Origin: Variovorax paradoxus
Lineage (GTDB): Bacteria; Pseudomonadota; Gammaproteobacteria; Burkholderiales; Burkholderiaceae_C
NCBI RefSeq assembly: GCF_022009635.1
Contig: NZ_CP091716.1
Span: 1-64,000 of the forward strand
Length of the DNA: 64,000 bases
Direction of reading: 5' to 3'
The translations under genes were made by a program, and so were the position numbers. This document shows positions 27,495-40,029 of the stretch, piece after piece. The stretch's first letter is position 1. Each line of letters opens with the position of its first letter. The notes beneath the pieces were generated by a model, which saw nothing but the letters and a program-made list of their open reading frames with translations, searched no databases and was not told the DNA's origin.

Positions 27495-27532
27495 CGAGCA
27501 CCTAAGTGTTTTTTCCTAGGGAGTTTTCATCG

Positions 27533-28113
27533 ATGCGCAATAAGGCACCCGACAAGAACGCGGCGATCGACTACCACCGCGCCTTTCAAGATGCGCCCGT
27601 CGGCCAGGCGCTGGGACGCGACCGGCTGATCGTTGCCTGCAACCGCGCCTTCGCCGCCATCTTTCGAGCGCAGGTCGACGACCTCATCGGTACGTCGTTC
27701 GAGCGGCTCTACCCCACGCAGACGCACTTCGAGCAGACGGGCGATCGCATCGCCCCGGTGCTCGCCAAGCACCGCACGTTCTCCGACGACCGGGTGATGC
27801 GCCGGCTCGACGGAGAACTCTTTTGGGTGCACGTGAGCGGGTTCACGTACACACCGGAAGATCCGCATCACGACACGCTCTGGGCTTTCACCGACCTGTC
27901 CACCGGACGCAAGGTGAACTCGGCGCTGCGCGGCTCCATGACGCCTCGCGAGCGCGATATCGCGGCCCTGCTGATCGAGGGAAAGACAGGCAGGAAGTGG
28001 CGCGGGCACTGAACATCAGCCCGCGCACGGTGGACATCTACAAGACACGCTTGCTGCGCAAGTACAGCGTGAGCAGCACGCCTGACCTGGTGAAGCGCCT
28101 GCTCGCCGGCTAG
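27533..28113 (+). CDS. PAS-domain LuxR-type transcriptional regulator (frameshifted as read)
   Basis: The N-terminal PAS fold reads HRAFQDAPVGQALGRDRLIV, RTFSDDRVMRRLDGELFWVH and VSGFTYTPEDPHHDTLWAFT. The C-terminal LuxR helix-turn-helix begins MTPRERDIAALLIEGKT. A missing base near 27,990 moves the rest, EVARALNISPRTVDIYKTRL, to another frame ending at 28113. Repaired length is about 193 residues. No phosphoreceiver domain is present, so it probably senses a small ligand through PAS. It is divergent from the transport-amidohydrolase operon and likely controls it. Confidence 0.8.
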
Positions 28114-28116
28114 GCG

Positions 28117-29703
28117 TCAAGCCTGCTCGGCCAGATACAGCCGCACTCCGAACTGGAGACGGAAGCGCCCTTCGACGCAGTCCAGGTCCAGCTTGGTCAG
28201 TTCGCTCAGGCGCCCCAGGCGGTAGCGCAACGTGCTGATGTGCACGTCGAGGCGATCGGCGGCGCGCTGCAGGTTGAACCCCTCGTCCGTCAATGCGATG
28301 GCGGTATCGATCAAGGCTTGCCCGCGCCTGTCCGCTTCCAGCGCGCCGAACAGCCGCTGGATGAAGACCCGCCGCGCGGCCGCATCGCCGGCCAGCACGC
28401 GAGGGAACATCGCTTCATCGAAGAAGTGGACGCGCCCGGGCTTGGTGTGCGGCATGAGGTCGGCCATCTCCAGTCCCGCCGAATGCATGCCTGCGACACC
28501 CTGGTGAACCTCGCTCACGCCCATCGCGCAGTGGCCATGGGAGATGCTTGACCAGAGCCATTCGATGTCCACTTCGTGCGGCACGAGCGCATGGATCTGG
28601 TTGGCCGACAGGCTGATGAGCGGCTGCGCCCCCTTCTGGCGAAGCGCCCGCGCGACCTGCCCTGCGAGTTGCTCGCGACGCCCCAGGCCTTCGCTCGAAA
28701 GCGGGTTGGGCTCATCCAGCAGGATCGTCGCCAGGCGGTAGGACTGCTCAGGGTCCCAGCCGAGCAAACGGGCGCGCTCGATGACGCTCGGCGTTTCGTC
28801 AAAACGCCCTTCCAGCAACGCGGCGACAAGCGCATAGCCAAGGCGCGCCTCGTGGGCCGACAGCTCGCGCTGATGCGCGATCTGCAAGGCAGCCACGATG
28901 CTCGCCTGCTCCACGGCACGCAGATCGATCTCGCTGAGCGGCGGCACGCCTTCGGCCACCAGAACGTAGCCGAGGCCGCCATTGCGATTGCGTACCGCAC
29001 AGCCCACCACACTCTGGGCTGTCGTTGCCAGTCGCGACGGGCGCGGATGCCAGCGGATGGCGCGCGTCTGCGCATCCATCGCCTTGATGCCGCCGCCCGC
29101 GGACAGCGCCTGGAAGATACCCGGCTCGAAAGCCGGCGACGCATGGCCGCCCTGCTCCACGATGTGGCCTGCCAGCAGACCGCCCTCGGTGGCGTGAATC
29201 TGCACCGAGCGCTCCAGAACCTGGCCGAGCACGCGTGCCACGTCCTGCAGGCTGTCGCCTGTTGCCGCGGCCTCGGTGAGCTGGCGGTGGATCTGCGCCG
29301 ACTTCGCCAGGGCGCGGCTCTGGCGGTCCACGAGTTCACGATGCACGTATTGCGTGATCGAACTGAACGGCACCTCCCAGGGCAGCTCGATGAGCGGCAG
29401 GTGCGCCCGGTTCGCGGCGGCAATGGTTTCGGCCGCGAAATGCTCGACGAAGTTGGGAACCGCCAGCACCACGCCGCAAGCCCCCTTGGCCGCGAGCTTG
29501 CCGATCAGCACGGCGGCGTCCTTGTCGCCCTTCGGCCAGTTGTAGCCGGTGCTCAGAAGCAGATGGCCCGGCTCCACCCATTCCTCGATGTCCGGGTGAT
29601 CCACCACCTGAACCCACGAAATGTCCCTTGCCAGGTGCGCCGAAGCCGCCACCACGGTCCCCACCTGAAGGGGGGATGTGCGAAAGGCTTCATCGAGTTG
29701 CAT
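28117..29703 (-). CDS. PucR/CdaR-family transcriptional regulator
   Basis: This intact 528-residue protein has an N-terminal PucR sensor (WVQVVDHPDIEEWVEPGHLL, CGVVLAVPNFVEHFAAETIA). A GGDEF-like spacer follows, then the C-terminal helix-turn-helix LTDEGFNLQRAADRLDVHIS, TLRYRLGRLSELTKLDL. Such regulators control purine, glycine, amide or polyamine catabolism. It is divergent from the FAD-oxidase and aminotransferase genes with a 92-base gap and probably regulates them. Its stop lies 3 bases after the end of the converging PAS-LuxR gene. Confidence 0.9.
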   Translation of the reverse strand: MQLDEAFRTSPLQVGTVVAASAHLARDISWVQVVDHPDIEEWVEPGHLLLSTGYNWPKGDKDAAVLIGKLAAKGACGVVLAVPNFVEHFAAETIAAANRAHLPLIELPWEVPFSSITQYVHRELVDRQSRALAKSAQIHRQLTEAAATGDSLQDVARVLGQVLERSVQIHATEGGLLAGHIVEQGGHASPAFEPGIFQALSAGGGIKAMDAQTRAIRWHPRPSRLATTAQSVVGCAVRNRNGGLGYVLVAEGVPPLSEIDLRAVEQASIVAALQIAHQRELSAHEARLGYALVAALLEGRFDETPSVIERARLLGWDPEQSYRLATILLDEPNPLSSEGLGRREQLAGQVARALRQKGAQPLISLSANQIHALVPHEVDIEWLWSSISHGHCAMGVSEVHQGVAGMHSAGLEMADLMPHTKPGRVHFFDEAMFPRVLAGDAAARRVFIQRLFGALEADRRGQALIDTAIALTDEGFNLQRAADRLDVHISTLRYRLGRLSELTKLDLDCVEGRFRLQFGVRLYLAEQA

Positions 29704-29795
29704 GGGTCAAATTCTACGAATCAACGGAGAACCTGGATATCGATTCCCATCTTTCCTTCATATCCGAAGACCGCCATCGCTCTTAAATTTGCCCC

Positions 29796-31240
29796 ATGCC
29801 CTCATCGCACATCGAGAGTCTTTCTGTCTTGGTCGGCGCCGCGAATTGCCTGGTCGAGGAAGAAAGCACGCACCCCTTCACGACCGACTACCGCGGCGTG
29901 TTCCACGGAAAGGCGCTCGCCGTCGTGCGTCCGGCCGATACGGCCGAAGTCAGCCGCGTGGTCGCGTACTGCCACGCCCACGCCATTCCGGTCGTGCCTC
30001 AGGGCGGCAACACCTCGTTGCTCGGAGGTTCGGTCCCGGACGGGGCCGGCAAAAGCATCGTGCTCAGCCTGTCACGCATGAACCGCATCCGCTCGGTGGA
30101 TGCCGTGAACGACACCATGGTCGTCGAGGCCGGCGTGACTTTGCATCAGGCGCGGATGAAGGCCGAGGAGGTGCGCAAGCTCTTCCCTTGCGCATCGGAT
30201 CCGAAGGCAGCTGCCAGATCGGCGGAAACATCTCGACCAATGCAGGCGGTACAGCGGTCCTGCGATACGGCAACATGCGCGATCTCGTTCTCGGCATCGA
30301 GGCCGTGTTGCCCGACGGGAACGTCTGGCATGGGCTGCGCGCCCTGCGAAAAGACAACACCGGCTACGACCTGAAGCAGCTGTTCATCGGCGCCGAGGGC
30401 ACGCTCGGCATCGTCACCGCCGCCGTCCTCAAGCTGATGCCCCAGCCGCGCTCCGTCTGCACCGCCTTCCTGGCGTTCGATACAACGGAGATCGCGCTTG
30501 GCTTCTTCATGGAATTGCGCAAGTGCATCGGTCAGGATGTGACTGCCTACGAACTGATTTCGCAGCCCGCGCTCGACCTGGTTCTGAACCATCTGCCCGA
30601 TTCGCGAGCGCCTCTTTCCGTGTCCGCCGAGTGGTACGTGCTCGTCGAGATGGCCTCGGGTCGATCGCAAGAGGAACTCGAGAGCGATTTCTATGGCGCC
30701 GTGCAGGTCGGTCTGGAAAACGGCAGCGTCCGCGACGCGGCAGTGGCGGCAACGCAGGCGCACGCCGCCGATTTCTGGCGGATCCGGGAGGAAATATCGG
30801 ATGCCCAGACGCGCGCAGGCGGAAGCGTTCGCTGCGACATCTCCGTGCCGCTTTCGAAGATGCCGGAGTTCATCGCACAAGCCTCGGCCGGCGTACTCGC
30901 CCTGGAGCCGCACACGCGCATGGTGGTCTACGGACACGTTGGCGACGGCAACGTGCATTTCAACCCGCTGCGACCCGCCTGCGAAACGGCCGCTCGATAC
31001 CTGGCCCGCGCCAGCCGGCCGATCACGCACATCGTGGACGAGATCGCCATGGCCATGAACGGTTCGATCTCCGCCGAGCACGGCGTCGGCGCGGCCAAGC
31101 GGGACGAGTTGCTGAGCGTGAAGTCTCGCGTCGAGCTCGAGATGGCATGGCGCATCAAGCGCGCCTTCGATCCCGGCAACCTGTTCAACCCGGGGAAGTT
31201 CCTTCCTCGACTGGATGCCATGAAAGAGGCCGCGCCTTGA
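29796..31240 (+). CDS. FAD-binding oxidase/dehydrogenase, GlcD/D-2-hydroxy acid type (frameshifted as read)
   Basis: The N-terminal part has AVVRPADTAEVSRVVAYCHA and IPVVPQGGNTSLLGGSVPDG, the PCMH-type FAD pyrophosphate-binding motif. A shift near 30,190 continues with GSEGSCQIGGNISTNAGGTA, IGAEGTLGIVTAAVLKLMPQ, YGHVGDGNVHFNPL and GSISAEHGVGAAKRDELL, the glycolate oxidase/D-lactate dehydrogenase C-terminal domain. Repaired length is about 481 residues. It would oxidise a 2-hydroxy acid, passing electrons to the respiratory chain. It is 53 bases upstream of the aminotransferase. Confidence 0.88.
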
Positions 31241-31293
31241 CCGCCATCGGCCCCGGCACCGCGATTTTCCAGACACTTTCAACGAGGACTTCC

Positions 31294-32449
31294 ATGCACA
31301 TGTCAGACCATTTCGCCGAACTCACCGAGATCGACCGTCGTCACTGGCTTCATCCCGTTGCCCCGCTGCGGCAGCACGAGAAGCGGGGCGCGACCATCTG
31401 GCAGGCGGCCGACCGCATTCATCTGATCGACGCCACCGGCCACCGGGTGCAGGATGCGTTCTCGGGCCTGTGGTGCGTCAACGTCGGCTACGGGCATGAA
31501 TCGATCGTGCAGGCCGCCGCCGAGCAGATGCGCCGACTTCCGTATGCCACGGGCTACTTCCATTTCGCGAACGAGCAGGCCATCCGCCTTGCAGGCCGCC
31601 TGACGGCGCTGGCACCGGCGGGGCTGACCCATGTGCTTTTCGGCCAAGGCGGCTCCGACGCCATCGACACCGCCATCCGCGCCGTCCGCTATTACTTCAA
31701 TGCGACCGGCAGACCGAACAAGAAGCACTTCATCGGCCTGGAGCGCGGCTTTCACGGAAGCTCCGCGGTCGGCAGCGGGTTGACGGCGTTGCCGCTTTTT
31801 CACCGCTTCTTCGACGTGCCGGCGCCGCAGCAGCACCACATTCCTTCGCCCTACCCCTACCGGCACGCGGACGGGCCCGACCCGGCGGCGGTGCTCGCGA
31901 GCACGGTGCGCGCGCTGCGTGACAAGGTGGCCGCGCTCGGTGCCGACAACGTGGCGGCGTTCGTCTGCGAGCCGATACAGGGCTCCGGCGGTGTGATCAT
32001 TCCGCCACCGGGCTTTCTGGCCGCCATGCGCAAGGCGTGCGACGAACTGGGAATCCTGCTGATCGTCGACGAGGTCATCACCGGCTTCGGCCGCACGGGG
32101 CCCATGTTCGCCTGCGCTTCCGAGGGTGTGACGCCGGACGTGCTCACGCTCGCCAAGGGGTTGACCGCCGGCTACGCGCCGATGAGCGCGACCCTGATCT
32201 CGCAGGAGCTCTACCAGGGCATCGCCGACGGTGGCAGCGACGGGACTGCGTTCGGCCATGGCCAGACCTATGCCGGCCACCCAGTCAGCGCCGCCGTGGC
32301 CAATGCGGTGCTCGACCTGTACACGGACGGCGGCCTGCTCGAAAACGGCCAGCGTGTCGGCCAGTATTTCGAAGCGAAGCTGAAAGATCTCGAGTCCCTG
32401 CCGTGCGTGGGCGAGGTCCGTGTGCGCGGCCTGCTCGGGGCCGTGGAAC
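31294..32449 (+). pseudogene. Class III aminotransferase truncated by IS5-family insertion
   Basis: From the ATG at 31294 the protein matches omega-amino acid:pyruvate-type class III transaminases: FSGLWCVNVGYGHESIVQAA, LFGQGGSDAIDTAIRAVRYY, LLIVDEVITGFGRTGPMFAC with the cofactor-ring aspartate, and LTLAKGLTAGYAPMSATLIS with the catalytic lysine. After 385 residues the IS element begins and translation runs 12 codons into it, stopping at 32487. About 70-80 C-terminal residues are missing. No continuation is found at either IS copy in the window. The enzyme would pair with the upstream FAD oxidase in amine or amino acid use, but is probably inactive. Confidence 0.88.
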
Positions 32450-34679
<2,230 letters not shown>

Positions 34680-34695
34680 AAAAAGGAGGTTTTCA

Positions 34696-35061
34696 ATGAG
34701 CGCCTACACCGTGTCCCGGCTGGCCCTTGATGCCGGGGTGAGCGTGCATATCGTGCGCGACTACCTGCTGCGCGGATTGCTGCGTCCGGTGGCGTGCACC
34801 CCGGGCGGCTATGGCCTGTTCGATGATGCCGCCTTGCAACGGCTGTGCTTCGTGCGGGCGGCCTTCGAGGCGGGCATCGGCCTGGACGCGCTGGCGCGGC
34901 TGTGCCGGGCGCTGGATGCTGCGGACGGCGATGAAGCGGCCGCGCAGCTTGCCGTTCTGCGCCAGTTCGTCGAGCGTCGGCGCGAAGCGTTGGCCGATCT
35001 GGAGGTGCAGTTGGCCACCATGCCGACCGAGCCGGCACAGCACGCGGAGAGTCTGCCATGA
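34696..35061 (+). CDS. merD: MerD, mer operon co-regulator (copy 1)
   Basis: This intact 121-residue MerR-like protein starts [20 protein letters not shown] and has [20 protein letters not shown], the helix-turn-helix of MerD. MerD downregulates the mer operon by displacing MerR from the operator after mercury is removed. An AAAGGAGG ribosome site lies 10 bases upstream. It follows merA and overlaps merE in ATGA fashion. The copy at 63,183-63,548 is the same gene in inverse orientation. Confidence 0.95.
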   Translation: MSAYTVSRLALDAGVSVHIVRDYLLRGLLRPVACTPGGYGLFDDAALQRLCFVRAAFEAGIGLDALARLCRALDAADGDEAAAQLAVLRQFVERRREALADLEVQLATMPTEPAQHAESLP

Positions 35062-35294
35062 ACAGCCCCGAGCGCTTGCCGTCCGAGACGCACAAACCGA
35101 TCACCGGCTACCTGTGGGGCGCGCTGGCCGTGCTCACCTGTCCCTGCCATTTGCCGATTCTCGCCATTGTGCTGGCCGGCACGACGGCCGGCGCGTTCAT
35201 CGGAGAGTACTGGGGTATCGCAGCCCTCACGCTGACCGGTTTGTTCGTCCTGTCTGTGACACGACTGCTGCGGGCCTTCAAAGATCGATCATGA
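35058..35294 (+). CDS. merE: MerE, mercury transport membrane protein (copy 1)
   Basis: The 78-residue protein is typical of Mer[21 protein letters not shown] has the conserved CPC motif inside the first membrane helix, and a second helix is [18 protein letters not shown]. MerE is a broad mercury transporter taking up Hg(II) and methylmercury. It is the last gene of the mer operon. The copy at 62,950-63,186 matches. Confidence 0.95.
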   Translation: MNSPERLPSETHKPITGYLWGALAVLTCPCHLPILAIVLAGTTAGAFIGEYWGIAALTLTGLFVLSVTRLLRAFKDRS

Positions 35295-35345
35295 GCGCTT
35301 CCCATTGAGACAAACCACGCTGTCGCTACGTTGCCTCATGCCGCA

Positions 35346-35959
35346 TCAAATTCGGCTGAGTAGCTTCTCGCCATCTGGACGTAGCTCACCCTTGGGTGAA
35401 ACATGCCGATACAGGGTCTGCCGCGTGACGCCAAGTTCCTGGCACAGGTCGCCGACCTTGGTCTCTGGCTGACCCATTGCCGCCATCGCCAGCCGCAGCT
35501 TGGCGGCGGTCATCTTGAACGGCCGGCCGCCTTTCCGCCCGCGCGCGCGGCCGAGGCTAGGCCGGCAATCGTGCGCTCCGCGATCAACTCGCGCTCGAAC
35601 TCGGCCAGGGCGGCGAAGATGCCAAAGACCAGCTTGCCGGCGGCGGTCGTGGTGTCGATGGCCGCGCCGTGCCCGGTTAATACCTTCAAGCCGATGCCGC
35701 GCCCAGTCAGGTCGTGCACGGTGTTGATGAGATGTCGCAGGTCGCGTCCGAGCCGATCCAGTTTCCACACGACCAGTGTGTCGCCAGTTCGCAACGCCTT
35801 CAGGCAGCTCGTCAAGCCGGGCCGATCCTCGCGCATGCCGGATGCCTGGTCCTCGTAAAGATGTACTGGATCGACCCCGGCGGCAATCAGCGCGTCGCGC
35901 TGCAAATCGGTAGCCTGGGAGCCGTCCGCCTTCGATACCCGCATGTAGCCTATCAGCAT
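35346..35959 (-). CDS. tniR: TniR serine resolvase of the Tn5053/Tn402 family (copy 1, one-base shift as read)
   Basis: Resolvase/invertase family: LIGYMRVSKADGSQATDLQR contains the catalytic serine, then VWKLDRLGRDLRHLINTVHD and AALAEFERELIAERTIAGLA. A G run near 35,548 is one base shorter than in copy 2, which breaks this frame. The C-terminal helix-turn-helix PFKMTAAKLRLAMAAMGQPE continues in the other frame. The intact copy is at 62,283-62,897 (204 residues). TniR resolves cointegrates at the adjacent res site. Confidence 0.92.
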
Positions 35960-36105
35960 GTCGTACCTGTCACATATACGTTCGATTATGTGACAGTGTG
36001 CGCCGGAAAGTTAAGGTCGTCAAAATTTGTCACTTAACCCGTCATTCTGTCTAAGACATGCAAAGGATCCGTCAGGCTCATAATGTGACAGAAATTCCGT
36101 GGCGA
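35960..36105. promoter_or_regulatory. res site of the mer-tni transposon (copy 1)
   Basis: The 28-base element at 35,968-35,995 has perfect inverted arms TGTCACATA and TATGTGACA around a 10-base centre, the form of resolvase crossover subsite I. Further related half-sites (TTTGTCAC, CCGTCAT, ATGTGACAG) follow to about 36,095. The position between tniR and tniQ is as in Tn5053. It overlaps the 3' end of tniQ. Confidence 0.75.
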
Positions 36106-37236
36106 TGCCTTCCTTCGCGAAGGTGGCGCGCAACTGTTCCAGGGAAGCGGGGTCGCGCCGACCATAGGAAGCCAACGCGAACAGCGAGCGTGCCGTCTCG
36201 GGGTTGTGCCGCGCTTCAATGATGGCCTCGTCGATGGCCTGGACTGCACGCTGCCAGTGATTGATGGGTTCGGGCTTCGGCGCTTTCGTCGGCAGGCCAC
36301 TGGTGAACCCTGTTTGGGGCTCGGACCAGAACAGCTTTGCCTGCTCGCCTGGCGGGCTTATGTACCTCACCTCAATCAAGCTGATTGCCGTTGCCGCCGC
36401 CTCCAGCATCTGCAACCGTACTGCCGGATTCAGGGTTTCATACGGTCGCCACAGACTTTGCCCAGCACGCAGCGGATGCCCGCAGCCTTCCCAGACTTGG
36501 CGGAGATACCCGCGTAGGTTCCGCACGCCGAAAGCGGTGTGTTCAGCTCATCGAGCAGCGTGCGTAGCAGCCGAAACCACAATCCGGCATGGATGCGTCG
36601 GCGCGGCAGCTCCAGGTGACCGGTCGTCAGTGCCTGCCAGGTACGCTGGTCCATCGCCGCAATCGCGTCGCTGGCGGTGCGCGGTTCGGCGTCGGCGTTC
36701 TCCCAGCCTAGAAACCGCCCTGGCACGCCCCAATAGGATTCCAGCCGGCAGCCATGCAGCGGGCAGCTCAGCATCAGGGGCAGCTTCCACGCGAGCAGTA
36801 CGGCTTGGTTCTCCGGATCGTTCAGGCATAGCGGACAGGCGCGGTGTATCGGCTGGCTGGGCAGCCAGGCACGCCAGCTCGTGATGGATCGCGTCTTACG
36901 GCGGTGTGTCGGCAGCAACACCGAGAGCTGGAACGCATAGGTCTCCAATGCATCTGGAATCTGATCATCAAGGCTGTCCAGTAGCCAAGGCACCCAGCCG
37001 GCAAAGCTCATGCAACGCAGCCGGTTCAGTTCGATGCCGCTCCGCTGGGAAAGCATCGCCAGCAGCGCCAGTGGTGGCGCGGTGTCCAGGTCATCAACCT
37101 GACCGTGACCAAGATCGTGCTCCAGCAGCTCGGACACCTCTATGTGATAGCAAAGGGCCACGCGGTTGAGCCACGAAGACAAGGCTTCACCTTCCCTGGG
37201 AGCCGGATGCAGTGGCCAGCGTGGCGCTGGCTTCAC
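36020..37236 (-). CDS. tniQ: TniQ target-selection/transposition protein (copy 1, one-base shift as read)
   Basis: The GTG start at 37236 overlaps the tniB stop. The protein reads PLHPAPREGEALSSWLNRVA, QPIHRACPLCLNDPENQAVL (zinc-finger-like CPLC) and LPLMLSCPLHGCRLESYWGV with the second cysteine pair. A G run near 36,508 is one base short compared with copy 2. The rest, LRQVWEGCGHPLRAGQ to LSDKF, is in another frame ending at 36020. Repaired length is 405 residues, the size of Tn402 TniQ. TniQ works with TniA and TniB in transposition. Confidence 0.92.
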
Positions 37237-38150
37237 ATCAGTTCCCGCTCGAATTGCCGACGCCGCTCGCTGGGGCCGGTGTAATCGGCCATGCTCAGCG
37301 TGCGATGGTTGATCGCTTCCTCGCCGCTCTCCACGGCGGCGAGGGCTGCCGCCATCAGCAAGTGCGTCAGTTCGCCGATGGTGCCTTCGCTGCGTGTGAG
37401 CAGGTAGCGGGCCATGTCCAGCGTGGCAATCGACGAGGGGCGCCGCAGTGGAAGCGAAGCGGCGAAGCTGGCCAGCAGTGAGCAGCAATCGTCGTTGGCC
37501 TCCCATACCGGCAGCATCATCGGCTCGAAGCGATTTTCCAACTGGTCATCGGAGCGGATGACCAGGTAGGCGTCGCGCGTGCCGACCCCGACCAGTGGGA
37601 TGCGCAGTTCATTGCCGAGGAAGCGCAGGAGATTGAGAAATTCCCGGCGGTTGACGCTGTTACCGGCCAGGACGTTGTGCAACTCGTCGATCACCAGCAT
37701 GCGCACGCCGACCTTGCGCAGCAGTGCCAGCGCCAGTTGTTCCATTTCTGGCAGCCGTGGGCGCGGTCGCAATGGCGCACCCATCGCCGCGAGCAGCGCG
37801 ACGTAGAAGCGGATTACCGACGGTTCGGATGGCATCTGCACGACCAGTACCGGAATGTGCTCCTGGTCGGCGTCGGCGCTGGCCGGATGCGTGCGCCGGA
37901 ACTTCTCGACGATCATCGACTTGCCGTTGTTGGTCGGGCCGACCAGCAGCAGGTTGGGCATGCGTTGCTTGTTTGGCCACGCATACAGGGTTTCCAGCCG
38001 GTTCAGCGCCTCGACCGCGCGCGGATAGCCGATCCAGCGGTCGGCGCGAAGGCGCTGGATGCGCTCGTCCGCCGGCAGCCGAGCCAGCCCCTGTGCCGCT
38101 GGCAGCAGGTGTGACAAGTCGATGATGGGATATTCGTCCACGGCTACCAC
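37233..38150 (-). CDS. tniB: TniB transposition ATPase
   Basis: This intact 305-residue AAA+ ATPase has Walker A LLVGPTNNGKSMIVEKF, a Walker B-like segment VRMLVIDELHNVLAGN and sensor IPLVGVGTRDAYLVIR. It matches TniB of Tn402/Tn5053, a MuB-like target-binding ATPase that activates TniA. The start overlaps tniA by 7 bases. Only one copy is in the window; the inverted copy ends within tniQ. Confidence 0.93.
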   Translation of the reverse strand: MVAVDEYPIIDLSHLLPAAQGLARLPADERIQRLRADRWIGYPRAVEALNRLETLYAWPNKQRMPNLLLVGPTNNGKSMIVEKFRRTHPASADADQEHIPVLVVQMPSEPSVIRFYVALLAAMGAPLRPRPRLPEMEQLALALLRKVGVRMLVIDELHNVLAGNSVNRREFLNLLRFLGNELRIPLVGVGTRDAYLVIRSDDQLENRFEPMMLPVWEANDDCCSLLASFAASLPLRRPSSIATLDMARYLLTRSEGTIGELTHLLMAAALAAVESGEEAINHRTLSMADYTGPSERRRQFERELM

Positions 38151-39826
38151 TCCTCAATCTGGTCGAACGGTTTGGCCGGCGGCTGGTTGTCGGCCTGTGG
38201 GTCAGCCATGTCCGCATCTGGTGGTGGCGTGGTTTTGACAGGCGGTGCCGTTGCCTTGAGATGCTGGCGTCGATCCGCGTCGCGCCGCGCCTTGCGCGTA
38301 GCTTTCTGCGCGGTGGTCACGATTTCTCGCATCTGGCCGATCATGCGGAACAGCGCTGACTCATCCACCTGTTCGCGCCCTTGCTGCCGTAATTTCGCCA
38401 GCGCCTGCCGTTGTTCCCATAGGGTGACAGCCGGGTGCGACAAGGTACGGTAGGGAATTTCCAGGTAGTGCTGCCCCTCTGGTTCCAGCACCCATATGCG
38501 GCTGATGTCGCGCGGGTCGCGCCGGATCAGGAACGCAGGCAAGCGGTCCCGCCGAGCTATCCACGGCTTGAGCGCATCGGCGTAGTAGTGGATGTGGTCG
38601 ATGACGAAGCCGGTGCGGGTCAGCGTGCGGCGGATGATGGGCAGAAAATCGACCAGAAAAGCCGTAGCGCGAGTGATGACGGTTGGCACGCCGGTCCGCG
38701 TGATAGCTTCGGCCCAGCGCGCGGCCGGCGGTTGGAGCAGGCCGTTGTGCACGGAGCCGTGATAGGTGCCGACCGCCAATGTGAGCCAGCGCTCCAGCTC
38801 GCGCAGTGTCAGGGCGGCCATCTTCTCGGAGGCGTATTCCCCGCGCTGGTCAGGATTGGAGAAGGTCGTCCCCGGCAATTCGTCGTGGATCATCTGCATC
38901 GCCGTGCCGATGATCCGTTCCACGATACCGCCGTAGTGCGGCTGCCCGAGCGGGCGATAGTCCAACCGGATGCCATGCTGCTCGCAGCCACGGCGCAGCG
39001 CCTCGCTCTTGAACTCAGCCGCGTTGTCCAAGTAGAGCAGTCTGGGCTTGCCGCTCATCGGCCAATCCATCTCTACGTTCAACCCTTCCAACCAAGGGCG
39101 CTTGTCGCAGGCGGCATGCACCAAGCACAAGCCGACCGAGACGGCGGACGGGGCTTCCAGCGTAACGACCATGCCAACCACGCAGCGGGTGAATACGTCG
39201 ATGGCGAGGGTCAGGTATGGACGGCCAATCGGTTGCCGGTCGCGCTCGTCCACCACGATCAGGTCGATGACTGTGTGGTCGATCTGCACCTGCTCCAGCG
39301 GCGCGGAGACGGGTGGCGGAACACCACCAACACCTTGCAGGTCGCGGGCGGCATCTTGTCCTTCCCGGCGGTGAGTGACCTCGCGCGGATCGAGGCCGGC
39401 GATCCGCAGAGCCACCGTGTTGCGCGCCGGCACCCGCAGCTTTTGCAGCTTGCACGCCCGCACAACTTCGCGGTGGAACGCCGCCAAGCTACGCTTCTGC
39501 TTGGTCAGGAAGCGCTTTTGCAGTAACTCGCGGATGATTCGTTCGACCGACTCCGGCAAGCGGCCTTTACCTTTGCCACCGCTCGACTGCCCAAGAGCCA
39601 AGTCAGTGACCAGCCCCGATCCTAGCCGGGCACGGCGGATCAGGACGTAGACCTGCCGCCGGGACAGCCCCAATGCCTGGGCTGCCGCGTCGGCCGCTTC
39701 ATGCCCAACCGTCTCCGACTGCGCCAACGGCCCAATGATCTCCGCGCGACGACGCGCACGCTCCCATGCCTGTTCTGGCAGGGTGGCCACGCCGTGCTCG
39801 GTAATCGGTGCGGTATCGGTCGCCAT
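38144..39826 (-). CDS. tniA: TniA DDE transposase of the Tn5053/Tn402 family
   Basis: With the ATG at 39826 (MATDTAPITEHG) it has 560 residues, as expected; the ATG at 39832 is an alternative. An N-terminal helix-turn-helix (ALGLSRRQVYVLIRRARLG) precedes the catalytic core: PLEQVQIDHTVIDLIVVDER, RLLYLDNAAEFKSEALRRG and YGGIVERIIGTAMQMIHDEL give the DDE triad. The C-terminus ends NQPPAKPFDQIEEW. It cuts and joins the 25-base transposon ends; one such end lies 117 bases upstream of the gene. Confidence 0.95.
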   Translation of the reverse strand: MATDTAPITEHGVATLPEQAWERARRRAEIIGPLAQSETVGHEAADAAAQALGLSRRQVYVLIRRARLGSGLVTDLALGQSSGGKGKGRLPESVERIIRELLQKRFLTKQKRSLAAFHREVVRACKLQKLRVPARNTVALRIAGLDPREVTHRREGQDAARDLQGVGGVPPPVSAPLEQVQIDHTVIDLIVVDERDRQPIGRPYLTLAIDVFTRCVVGMVVTLEAPSAVSVGLCLVHAACDKRPWLEGLNVEMDWPMSGKPRLLYLDNAAEFKSEALRRGCEQHGIRLDYRPLGQPHYGGIVERIIGTAMQMIHDELPGTTFSNPDQRGEYASEKMAALTLRELERWLTLAVGTYHGSVHNGLLQPPAARWAEAITRTGVPTVITRATAFLVDFLPIIRRTLTRTGFVIDHIHYYADALKPWIARRDRLPAFLIRRDPRDISRIWVLEPEGQHYLEIPYRTLSHPAVTLWEQRQALAKLRQQGREQVDESALFRMIGQMREIVTTAQKATRKARRDADRRQHLKATAPPVKTTPPPDADMADPQADNQPPAKPFDQIEEW

Positions 39827-39942
39827 GCTCATCTCGCTTTGGTGCACACGAGTATTGAGCATAGACGAGTTTCGTGCAGAGGAGTCCTGATATCTGGCTG
39901 TCAGGAGCCGTATGCACAAGAGGCTTCAAACCGCGCTGAATG

Positions 39943-39967
39943 GTGCAGTCGTCTTCTGAAAATGACA
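39943..39967. repeat. Tn402/Tn5053-type 25-bp terminal inverted repeat (tniA end)
   Basis: Read outward on the reverse strand this begins TGTCATTTTCAGAAGACGAC, the terminal repeat of Tn402/Tn5053-family elements. It marks the tni-side end of the transposon. Sub-terminal sequence between it and tniA contains further GTGCA- and CCTGATAT-containing repeats typical of TniA binding sites. The opposite (mer-side) end is not in the window, because the element is cut in merA. Confidence 0.88.
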
Positions 39968-40029
39968 GCCGCGCCGGTTGCCTTGGCGGGCTTGTCACAA
40001 ACCTACGTTTTCAAGAAGAAGGAAACCGC

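Noticed and set aside
178..31240. Treating the split chromosomal genes as true pseudogenes
   Set aside because: Both halves stay conserved, breaks are one- or two-base, and the duplicated mer-tni arms show that such breaks in this sequence are often run-length errors.
36020..37236. Two separate genes in place of tniQ copy 1
   Set aside because: Copy 2 has one more G at the break and reads through, so copy 1 is one gene with a run-length difference.
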